Source: Bacillota bacterium (GTDB lineage Bacteria > Bacillota_I > Bacilli_A > RFN20 > CAG-288). From it: 5,827 nt of DNA. Position 1 is the first letter of the stretch. Every line of letters starts with the position of its first letter. Shown piece after piece: positions 1-5,635 of the stretch. The DNA is taken from assembly GCA_003497225.1 (NCBI GenBank), contig DNJQ01000083.1, positions 1 through 5,827 of the forward strand, in the 5' to 3' direction. A program made the translations under genes and the position numbers. The notes beneath the pieces were generated by a model, which saw only the letters and a program-made list of their open reading frames with translations, was not told where the DNA came from and made no database searches.

Positions 1-1
1 C

Positions 2-79
2 AGGGGAGATGGCGGAAATCTTGTATTATTTATAATATTATTTATTTATTATTTATTAAGTGATAAAATTATTATATGA
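2..79 (+). CDS. Possible 3' end of an upstream gene (hydrophobic C-terminal tail)
   Basis: This frame is open from the left edge and ends at TGA 77-79, giving a 25-residue tail that starts RGDGGN and continues as a hydrophobic stretch (NLVLFIILFIYYLL) typical of a membrane segment. The stop overlaps the ATG of the next gene as ATGA (76-79), a common translational coupling arrangement, and that next gene has no clear ribosome binding site of its own, which supports this reading. However, the other two forward frames are also open to the edge: one ends at TAA 33-35 (tail GEMAEILYYL) and one at TGA 61-63. If the TAA 33-35 frame is the real one, bases 36-75 are an AT-rich spacer. The family cannot be identified from so little sequence. 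In B. subtilis this position is occupied by fmt, but the tail is not recognisably Fmt. Confidence 0.35.
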   Translation, partial: RGDGGNLVLFIILFIYYLLSDKIII

Positions 80-1350
80 CTAATAAATTTCTTCAATTAA
101 AGGCACTAAAAAGAATTATTGATGACTTACAACCCTTCCAAGTAGTGTTAGAACACATTGAAAGAAGTAAGAACTTATCGTCTGACGATATAATGATTTT
201 TAGGTCTAATGTTTTAGGAAGTTTAAGACATTTTAGTTATTTGCAATTTGAAGCAATTACTGCTTTTCCAGAATTTGATAGAGACGATGATGAAATTTAT
301 TTGATGATTTTAGCTTTATATGAAATTAGATATCATAGTAAAGATGTCGCATTGTATAAAGTGATTGATCAAGTTTTAGAAACTATTGATTATATGGAAC
401 TTAGACTTGATAAAGAAGTTGTGAGTGAAAAACTAAAATATTTGGCTAAGAATAAAACAAAAATTCCTAATGAACTAAAAAGTGATCCATGTGCATATAA
501 TTCATTATTTTTTAATACACCTGAATGGATAATTAAAATGTGGATTAATGATTTTGGTGATGATCAAGCTATGAATATTCTTTTAGCTAATCAAAGAAGA
601 GCTAATCAATATTTGTGTTGCAATTCATTAAAGTGTAACAAAGATGATTTTCAAGATGACCAGAGATTTATTGAAACAGAAAATGGGGAAGGGGCATTAG
701 AATATCGCGGCGGCTCTTTCTCTAAACTTAATGAAGTTAAGGAAGGTAAATTATTTGCTATGGATTTATCCGCGCAGATAATGGTAGATAATTTAAAATA
801 TTTTGAGCAGCAAAAGATTCTCTATATCGGTGAAGAATTTTCTTCAACAGTTTGTGGCGTTGGCGTAAGTTCAAAAGATTATAATGTCGAAATAGACGCT
901 TTGCTTTTAGATGAAATGATTTTTGCTCGGACAAAGAATTTAGCCAAAAGACTTGGTATAGATAATATAAAACCATTCCTTGGTGGAGTAGATTTAATGC
1001 TTACCTATAGTGAATATGCTAATTATGATTTAGTCTTATTAAATCCATTATCTTCATGCTTAGGACAAGTTAGAAGAAGACCAGATGTTTTAGTAACACT
1101 CAGTGAAAAAGAAGTGAACTATTATGGTCGCAGCGATTTTAAAAAACTTATGGAGTCTAGTAAATTCGTTTGTCCAGGTGGATACTTAGTATATTTTGTT
1201 CCAACACTAACAAGTATTGAAACTAGTAATGTAATTAATAAGTTTTTGTCTTCAAATTCGAATTTTTGCATGGAATATTCTCGGATGATCTTCCCGAATG
1301 AATATAGTTCAGATGGATTCTATTTTGCTATTTTAAGGAGAAATTCATAA
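76..1350 (+). CDS. rsmB: RsmB-like (Sun/NOL1/NOP2 family) 16S rRNA m5C methyltransferase homologue, probably catalytically inactive
   Basis: The 424-residue protein has the layout and length of RsmB, which methylates C967 of 16S rRNA (E. coli numbering) using SAM. A NusB-like helical RNA-binding domain spans about residues 4-125. The methyltransferase part follows, with recognisable landmarks: NTPEWIIKMW (147-156), NQRRANQY (172-179), MDLSAQ (229-234), NLAKRLG (288-294), RRRPDV (333-338), PGGYLVY (367-373) and a C-terminal DGFYFAILRR (413-422). The catalytic features are missing. The SAM loop normally reading DxCAAPGGKT is YIGEEFSSTV (250-259), the motif II acid aligns with Leu277, the DAPCS motif is NPLSS (323-327), and the YSTCT motif is YFVPT (373-377). 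Both cysteines used in catalysis therefore appear as Ser326 and Pro376. The frame is intact, so this is a pseudoenzyme candidate rather than a decayed gene. The start at 76 includes the beginning of the NusB domain; no strong ribosome binding site precedes it. Family assignment is secure, inactivity is inferred. Confidence 0.85.
   Translation: MTNKFLQLKALKRIIDDLQPFQVVLEHIERSKNLSSDDIMIFRSNVLGSLRHFSYLQFEAITAFPEFDRDDDEIYLMILALYEIRYHSKDVALYKVIDQVLETIDYMELRLDKEVVSEKLKYLAKNKTKIPNELKSDPCAYNSLFFNTPEWIIKMWINDFGDDQAMNILLANQRRANQYLCCNSLKCNKDDFQDDQRFIETENGEGALEYRGGSFSKLNEVKEGKLFAMDLSAQIMVDNLKYFEQQKILYIGEEFSSTVCGVGVSSKDYNVEIDALLLDEMIFARTKNLAKRLGIDNIKPFLGGVDLMLTYSEYANYDLVLLNPLSSCLGQVRRRPDVLVTLSEKEVNYYGRSDFKKLMESSKFVCPGGYLVYFVPTLTSIETSNVINKFLSSNSNFCMEYSRMIFPNEYSSDGFYFAILRRNS
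1335..1340 (+). promoter_or_regulatory. Ribosome binding site of rlmN
   Basis: AAGGAG lies inside the last codons of the rsmB-like gene, 9 bases before the rlmN ATG. It fixes the rlmN start, which overlaps the preceding stop codon as TAATG. Confidence 0.85.
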
Positions 1351-2402
1351 TGGAAAAGAAAAATATATATGGAATTTCTCTTGAGGAATTAGAACAAGAA
1401 ATGCTCGCTCTAGGTCAAAAAGCATATCGGGCTAAACAATTATTTAGTTGGCTATATGTTAAAAATGCTAAAAGTTTTGATGAAATGAGCGATATTTCTA
1501 TAAAATTTAGAGAAGTATTAAAAGAAAGATACACTATGGATTTACCAGAAGTATTTATTAAAAGAGTATCTAATGACGGAACCATTAAACTTCTTTTAAA
1601 AATGTTTGACGGAGAAAAGATTGAAACAGTTTTAATGCCTTATAATTATGGAAATGCTACTTGTATATCAACACAAGTTGGATGCAACATGAATTGTTTC
1701 TTTTGTGCTTCAGGATTATTAAAGAAAAAGCGAGATTTAACAACTGAAGAAATGGTAGGCCAGGTTTTAGTTTTAAATAAAATGCTTAGCGAAATGATCG
1801 ACGGGAAGCCCGTAACTCACATTGTGGTCATGGGAACTGGGGAACCATTTGATAATTATGATAATGTTATGCGCTTTGTAAGAATTGTTAATTCGCAGTT
1901 TGGTTTAGCAATTGGAGCAAGACATATTACAGTTTCAACTTCTGGTGTTATTCCTGGAATATTGCGCTACGGAAAAGAAGGATTACAAATTAATTTAGCC
2001 ATCTCACTTCATGCACCAAATAACGAACTACGAAATAAACTTATGCCTATTAATAGAAAATACCCACTAGAACAACTTATGGAAGCAGTAATTCAATACG
2101 GTAAAGATTCTAATGACCGTCGGGTAACATATGAATACATTATGATTGAAGACTTTAATGATAGTATGGAATGTTGTGATCAGTTAATAGAACTTATTAA
2201 ACCAACATACGGCTATGTTAATTTAATTCCATATAATAATGTCGTTGAAAATAGATATAAAAGATCTAGCAATAACAGAATTCATCGATTTCATGATAAA
2301 CTAATGAAGAGTGGTATTAAAACCACGATTAGAAAAGAGTTTGGCGCTGATATAGAAGCAGCATGTGGACAGTTGAGGGCGAAATATGCAGAGAATAATT
2401 AA
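1350..2402 (+). CDS. rlmN: Dual-specificity 23S rRNA A2503 / tRNA A37 C2-methyltransferase RlmN
   Basis: RlmN is a cytoplasmic radical SAM enzyme that adds a methyl group to C2 of A2503 in 23S rRNA, near the peptidyl transferase centre, and of A37 in some tRNAs. The 350-residue protein is full length for the family. The N-terminal accessory domain (about 1-95) includes the KAYRAKQLFSWLY segment (24-36). The conserved IETVLMP follows (91-97). The [4Fe-4S] cluster motif is CNMNCFFC (Cys112, Cys116, Cys119), and a GTGEP segment (162-166) stands where most members have GMGEP. The C-terminal DIEAACGQL (334-342) carries Cys339, equivalent to the cysteine that becomes methylated and forms the covalent RNA adduct (Cys355 in E. 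coli). All catalytic parts are present, so it should be active. It shares one base with the preceding gene and overlaps prpC by 17 bases, consistent with coupled translation. Confidence 0.97.
   Translation: MEKKNIYGISLEELEQEMLALGQKAYRAKQLFSWLYVKNAKSFDEMSDISIKFREVLKERYTMDLPEVFIKRVSNDGTIKLLLKMFDGEKIETVLMPYNYGNATCISTQVGCNMNCFFCASGLLKKKRDLTTEEMVGQVLVLNKMLSEMIDGKPVTHIVVMGTGEPFDNYDNVMRFVRIVNSQFGLAIGARHITVSTSGVIPGILRYGKEGLQINLAISLHAPNNELRNKLMPINRKYPLEQLMEAVIQYGKDSNDRRVTYEYIMIEDFNDSMECCDQLIELIKPTYGYVNLIPYNNVVENRYKRSSNNRIHRFHDKLMKSGIKTTIRKEFGADIEAACGQLRAKYAENN
2375..2379 (+). promoter_or_regulatory. Ribosome binding site of prpC
   Basis: GAGGG sits 6 bases upstream of the ATG at 2386 and lies inside the rlmN coding region. 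It supports the 17-base overlapping start rather than a later one, and the overlapping start also retains the N-terminal strand leading to the RNKNED motif. Confidence 0.75.
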
Positions 2403-3123
2403 AGGTGCTTCCCTAACAGATATAGGGCTAAAGCGAAACAAAAACGAAGATGCGGCGAGTGTAAGTATCAATGATGATTACTGCCTAGCAATTGTGGCCG
2501 ATGGAATAGGCGGTCACCGTAAAGGCGAAGTTGCTAGCGATATGACTATTGGAATAGTGAGTAATCATTTAAGCAATGTTACTAAAACTCTCAACCTTTC
2601 CCGTGTTAAAAAAGTCATTAAAACAGCAATTAAAGATGCTAATAAAGAAATTAATGATTTGAGTGTAAAACCAGATTACTTAGATATGGGAACAACGCTT
2701 GTTTTATCAGTCATTTTACCAGATAAAACTTATGTAGCTAATATTGGTGATTCTCGTTTATATACTTTTTCACAAAGCAAAGGATTAGAGAAGATAACAG
2801 TTGATCACACTTATGTTGAATATATGGTGAGAATAGGAAAGATGACGCGCGAAGAAGCGATGAATTCTCCACAAAAGAACGTGCTCCTTAATGCAATAGG
2901 TATTAATCCAAGCGTTTATTATGATGATTATATATTAGATAATAATTATGATGCGCTTCTTTTGTGCTCGGACGGATTATATAACATGGTGAGTGAAAAA
3001 GAGATTAATAGTGTTTTACTAGATGTATTAACTAGCGAAGAAAAATGTCGAAAATTAGTAGATCTAGCTAATTCACATGGTGGTGTTGATAATATCGGCA
3101 TCAGTTTATTGGAGGTAAAATGA
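2386..3123 (+). CDS. prpC: PP2C-family Ser/Thr protein phosphatase (PrpC/Stp), partner of the adjacent kinase
   Basis: This is a soluble, metal-dependent (Mn/Mg) phosphatase that reverses phosphorylation by PrkC-type kinases. At 245 residues it consists of the PPM catalytic domain only, close to the B. subtilis PrpC length. Visible motifs are RNKNED (17-22), VADGIGGH (37-44, Asp39 metal ligand), GTT (102-104), NIGDSRLY (119-126), the DHTYVEYMVRIGKMTREEA flap region (140-158), CSDGL (194-198, Asp196) and DNIGISLLEV (235-244, Asp235). The metal-coordinating aspartates are all present, so activity is expected. A small departure is NSPQKN (160-165), where relatives usually read HPxrN. The stop overlaps the kinase start by ATGA, the usual phosphatase-kinase pairing in Firmicutes, and this supports PrkC as its counterpart. 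Confidence 0.95.
   Translation: MQRIIKGASLTDIGLKRNKNEDAASVSINDDYCLAIVADGIGGHRKGEVASDMTIGIVSNHLSNVTKTLNLSRVKKVIKTAIKDANKEINDLSVKPDYLDMGTTLVLSVILPDKTYVANIGDSRLYTFSQSKGLEKITVDHTYVEYMVRIGKMTREEAMNSPQKNVLLNAIGINPSVYYDDYILDNNYDALLLCSDGLYNMVSEKEINSVLLDVLTSEEKCRKLVDLANSHGGVDNIGISLLEVK
3111..3115 (+). promoter_or_regulatory. Ribosome binding site of prkC
   Basis: GGAGG lies 4 bases before the ATG at 3120 and 7 bases before a second in-frame ATG at 3123. The 7-base spacing is the more usual one, so translation may begin at 3123, shortening the kinase by one residue. Confidence 0.8.
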
Positions 3124-3998
3124 TGAATGTCAACGATATCATAGATGATCGCTATAAGATACTTAAGATTTTAGGCGAAGGTGGAATGGCCACAGTCTAT
3201 CTCGCTGAAGATATTATTTCTGGTAGAGAAGTAGCGGTAAAAATCATCAAAGAAGAGACGATGAAAAATCCAGTTAACCTGACGAGATTTGAACGTGAGG
3301 CGAGAGCGGCAGCGTCTTTAAAACATCAAAATATTGTTCGTGTAATTAATCTTGGAACTCATAAAGGTCGTCCATATATGGTCAATGAATTTATTGATGG
3401 AAAGACTTTGCGCGATACATTAAATATTCGCGGTAAGTTTTCCTTTTTAGAAGCTTGCGACATCATGCATCAGCTTTGTTCAGCGGTTCTTTTTGCTCAT
3501 CAAAACGGTGTAATTCACCGCGACATTAAACCGCAAAATGTTTTTATTACCATTGATGGAACGATTAAACTAGGTGATTTTGGTATTGCAACATTCCAAA
3601 ATGGAGCACATGTTACCCGCAGTGAGGTTGTTGTCGGCAGTGTACATTATTTAGCTCCAGAAATTTCCCAAGGAAATCCAGCAACCCCGCAAAGCGACAT
3701 ATATTCTTTAGGTATTACTTTCTTTGAACTCATTACCGGTAGAGTTCCTTTTGATGATGAATCGGCTCTTACAGTCGCATTAAAGCATATTAAAGATAAG
3801 TTTCCTTCAATCAAAAAATTTAATCCTAAAACTCCATCGGTCATTGAAAAAATTATTCTTAAGGCTTGTGCAAAAGTTCCTTTAGATCGCTATCGTTCAG
3901 TTTATGATATGAGAAAAGATATAGTAAATATTTTGCACAATCCTGATTGTTTAAAAGAAAAGAAAGGTTTCTTTGCTCGCCTTTTCCATCGTAAATAA
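3120..3998 (+). CDS. prkC: PrkC/StkP-type Ser/Thr protein kinase, kinase domain only (no TM or PASTA domains)
   Basis: This 292-residue Hanks-type kinase has a complete catalytic core: Gly-rich loop GEGGMATVY (19-27), VAVK with Lys41, the helix C glutamate in REA (Glu60), catalytic loop HRDIKPQN (133-140, Asp135), DFG (153-155), an activation loop containing Thr166 and Ser168 as candidate autophosphorylation sites, GSVHYLAPE (173-181), DIYSLG (193-198) and the closing Arg of the C-lobe (DRYRS, 256-260). Typical Firmicutes PrkC continues through a transmembrane helix into extracellular PASTA repeats that bind peptidoglycan, for about 600-700 residues in total. Here the protein stops at TAA 3996-3998 after a short tail KKGFFARLFHRK (281-292), and the next gene begins two bases later, so no PASTA region remains. 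The protein is therefore predicted to be cytoplasmic, possibly touching the membrane through the basic/aromatic tail. It is paired with prpC. In B. subtilis PrkC phosphorylates RsgA (CpgA), the product of the next gene. Confidence 0.95.
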   Translation: MMNVNDIIDDRYKILKILGEGGMATVYLAEDIISGREVAVKIIKEETMKNPVNLTRFEREARAAASLKHQNIVRVINLGTHKGRPYMVNEFIDGKTLRDTLNIRGKFSFLEACDIMHQLCSAVLFAHQNGVIHRDIKPQNVFITIDGTIKLGDFGIATFQNGAHVTRSEVVVGSVHYLAPEISQGNPATPQSDIYSLGITFFELITGRVPFDDESALTVALKHIKDKFPSIKKFNPKTPSVIEKIILKACAKVPLDRYRSVYDMRKDIVNILHNPDCLKEKKGFFARLFHRK

Positions 3999-4000
3999 AT

Positions 4001-4858
4001 ATGAACGGAATAATAATTAGCGGAACTAGAAGATCTTATGTCGTTTATTTAGAAGACAAAAGGGAAGTTGAAGCAACTACTAGGAAGACACTGGTTTATC
4101 AAAATGGCCCTTTATATATAGGTGACTATGTAACATTAGATCAAGATGGAATAATAGCTGAAGTAAAACCAAGAAAGAATCGTCTAATTCGTCCCAAGAT
4201 TGCTAACGTTAGTTATGGGGCAATAGTTTGCTCAACTTATCAGCCGAGTTTTAGTTCATATTTACTTGATAAATATCTTAGTTATCTTCTTTTCTGCGAT
4301 GTAAAACCTTTGATTTTATTTACTAAAATGGATATGCTTGATTCTTCATCTCTTTTAAAAATAAAAGAATATGCTAACTATTATTCTTCTTTAGGTTTTC
4401 CAACATATTTATTATCAACAAAAGATCAATCTTCTTTTAGCCAATTAAAGAAAGACATCTTTGGTAAAATTACCATATTTATGGGACAAACCGGAGCTGG
4501 AAAAAGTTCAGCTTTAAATGTTATAGATCCCTCATTTAATAGGCAAATAGGTGAGTTTTCTTTAGCGTTAGGAAGAGGAAAGCATAAGACCAAGGAAGTA
4601 GTTCTTTTACCATACGCTGGCGGACTAATTGGTGATACACCTGGTTTTTCTGCCCTTGAACTTCCAATGAATAAAAATGATTTAGCCCATTCTTTTCCGG
4701 GATTTGATCCACACTTTCTTAATTGCTACTATCGTAACTGCTTGCATATAGCCGAGAATAAATGTACTATTAAGGAAAGACTAGCGAAAGGTAAAATTTC
4801 AGAAGAGTCTTATAATAATTATATAAAGATATTAGAAGAATTGAACGAGAGGAAATGA
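4001..4858 (+). CDS. rsgA: Ribosome small-subunit biogenesis GTPase RsgA (CpgA/YjeQ)
   Basis: RsgA is a circularly permuted GTPase that acts late in 30S subunit maturation, checking the decoding centre. The 285-residue protein shows an N-terminal OB-fold (about 1-62), then the G motifs in permuted order: G4 TKMD (108-111), G5-like STK (139-141), G1 P-loop GQTGAGKSS (162-170), G2 region GRGKHKT (191-197) and G3 DTPGF (212-216). The C-terminal zinc-binding domain has ligands Cys242, Cys247, His249 and Cys255. The P-loop reads T-G-A where S-G-V is usual, a conservative difference. All functional motifs are present and it should be active. The ATG is two bases after the kinase stop. No convincing ribosome binding site is seen before it, so initiation probably depends on ribosomes finishing prkC. 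No in-frame start further upstream is needed because the OB-fold begins at residue 1. Confidence 0.96.
   Translation: MNGIIISGTRRSYVVYLEDKREVEATTRKTLVYQNGPLYIGDYVTLDQDGIIAEVKPRKNRLIRPKIANVSYGAIVCSTYQPSFSSYLLDKYLSYLLFCDVKPLILFTKMDMLDSSSLLKIKEYANYYSSLGFPTYLLSTKDQSSFSQLKKDIFGKITIFMGQTGAGKSSALNVIDPSFNRQIGEFSLALGRGKHKTKEVVLLPYAGGLIGDTPGFSALELPMNKNDLAHSFPGFDPHFLNCYYRNCLHIAENKCTIKERLAKGKISEESYNNYIKILEELNERK
4847..4852 (+). promoter_or_regulatory. Ribosome binding site of rpe
   Basis: GAGAGG within the last codons of rsgA lies 7 bases before the ATG at 4860. It selects this ATG over the out-of-frame ATG at 4855, which overlaps the rsgA stop. Confidence 0.75.
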
Positions 4859-4859
4859 T

Positions 4860-5546
4860 ATGAGAAAAGAAAATGTAATTGTAGCCCCATCTCTTCTAGC
4901 AGCAGATTTTCTTCACTTAGATGAAGAAATGCAAAGATTATTAGATAGTGGAGTTAAGTGGCTCCACTACGATGTTATGGATGGACACTTCGTTCCAAAT
5001 ATTTCTTTTGGAGCAGGAATATTAAAAAAATTAAAAGACAATTACGATTTTTATTATGATGTTCATATCATGGTTTCAAATCCCGAATCTTCAGCTAAAA
5101 AACTTATTGATGCTGGAGCGGATTTAATAACATTCCATTATGAAGCAACAGATGATCCGATATTTACGATAGAGAAAATAAGATCATATAGTAGTGATAT
5201 AAAAGTAGGAATGAGTATTAAACCTATGACTAGCGTTGATGAAGTAATTGAATATCTTGATAAACTTGATCTACTTTTAGTTATGAGTGTTGAACCTGGC
5301 GCAGGTGGACAAAAATTTAATTTAGAAGCCTTAGATAAAATTGAGCAGCTTCGCTCATATATTGATGAAAATGGTTTAGATTGTTTGGTTGAAGTTGATG
5401 GTGGAATAAACGATCAAACAGGATCAGATGCAGTTTTAGCTGGAGCGGACGTTCTTGTTTCTGGAACGTATATTTTTAATAGTTTAGATATCCAAGAATC
5501 AATCGATAAACTAATTGAAGTAGATGATTATGACGAAAATTATTGA
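4860..5546 (+). CDS. rpe: Ribulose-phosphate 3-epimerase
   Basis: Rpe interconverts D-ribulose 5-phosphate and D-xylulose 5-phosphate in the pentose phosphate pathway. It is a soluble (beta/alpha)8 barrel with a divalent metal. At 228 residues it is slightly longer than usual (about 215-220) because of an acidic tail (EVDDYDENY, 220-228). Family motifs are in order: APSLLAADF (9-17), HYDVMDGHFVPN (36-47), DVHIMV (67-72), MSVEPGAGGQKF (142-153), VEVDGGIN (177-184) and LVSGTYIF (199-206). The metal ligands His36, Asp38, His69 and Asp180 are present, with Asp38 and Asp180 being the acid/base pair. Differences from the common consensus are IKPMT for the NPxT segment and EPGAGG for NPGFGG in the phosphate-binding loop. 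Its place directly after rsgA matches the B. subtilis gene order. It is the last gene of the tightly packed block. Confidence 0.96.
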   Translation: MRKENVIVAPSLLAADFLHLDEEMQRLLDSGVKWLHYDVMDGHFVPNISFGAGILKKLKDNYDFYYDVHIMVSNPESSAKKLIDAGADLITFHYEATDDPIFTIEKIRSYSSDIKVGMSIKPMTSVDEVIEYLDKLDLLLVMSVEPGAGGQKFNLEALDKIEQLRSYIDENGLDCLVEVDGGINDQTGSDAVLAGADVLVSGTYIFNSLDIQESIDKLIEVDDYDENY

Positions 5547-5548
5547 CA
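5543..5548 (+). promoter_or_regulatory. Perfect -35-like hexamer TTGACA over the rpe stop codon
   Basis: TTGACA matches the sigma-A -35 consensus exactly and overlaps the rpe TGA stop. No good -10 box lies 16-18 bases downstream; the nearest candidates, TTTAAT (5571-5576) and TTTATA (5576-5581), are too far away at 22 and 27 bases. It may be chance. Confidence 0.2.
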
Positions 5549-5606
5549 TCTAAAACAATTAGTCAAAGTTTTTAATTTATAGAAACACCTTAATACAAAA
5601 GATTAA

Positions 5607-5615
5607 TGCTAAAAT
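5607..5615 (+). promoter_or_regulatory. Candidate extended -10 promoter for the downstream membrane protein gene
   Basis: TGCTAAAAT fits the extended -10 form TGnTAnAAT-like (TGn followed by TAAAAT), which can work without a strong -35 element. No clear -35 lies 17 bases upstream. Transcription would begin near 5622, just before the ribosome binding site, giving a short leader of roughly 14 bases. The region is AT-rich, so a chance match is possible. Confidence 0.35.
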
Positions 5616-5623
5616 AAATTGAA

Positions 5624-5629
5624 GAGGAG
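5624..5629 (+). promoter_or_regulatory. Ribosome binding site of the 3' membrane protein gene
   Basis: GAGGAG lies 6 bases upstream of the ATG at 5636. This is the strongest evidence that the short open frame running off the window end is a real gene. Confidence 0.8.
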
Positions 5630-5635
5630 AAAAGT

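Noticed and set aside
9..35. Eight-codon open frame (ATG 9-11 to TAA 33-35) behind an AGGGGAG sequence
   Set aside because: The purine-rich stretch directly abuts the ATG, leaving no spacing for ribosome binding, and the same frame is open to the left edge, so it is more likely the end of a larger gene or chance.
31..36. Perfect TATAAT upstream of the rsmB-like gene as a promoter
   Set aside because: The position 17 bases upstream reads GATGGC, not a -35 element, and the surrounding run of A and T makes a chance TATAAT likely. It is kept only as a possibility in the upstream-end finding.
23..60. Repeated ATTATTTATT-like sequence as a repeat element or origin-like A/T box
   Set aside because: It is short low-complexity A/T sequence with no regular unit, and it is explained equally well by a hydrophobic coding tail or an AT-rich spacer.
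758..976. Reverse-strand open frame of 72 codons inside the rsmB-like gene
   Set aside because: It lies entirely within a well-supported gene on the other strand, has no recognisable protein features, and is the kind of open frame expected by chance in AT-rich coding DNA.
3647..3844. Reverse-strand open frame of 65 codons inside prkC
   Set aside because: It is antisense to the conserved kinase C-lobe and shows no domain or convincing start context.
3990..4010. Frameshift separating a PASTA region from the kinase
   Set aside because: The sequence after the kinase stop is a complete, full-length rsgA beginning with its OB-fold, so no PASTA coding sequence is hidden in another frame.
5590..5606. 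Inverted repeat TTAAT/ATTAA after rpe as a terminator
   Set aside because: The stem has only five A-T pairs with a seven-base loop and is not followed by a T-run, so it would not form a stable terminator. I see no convincing terminator in 5547-5635.
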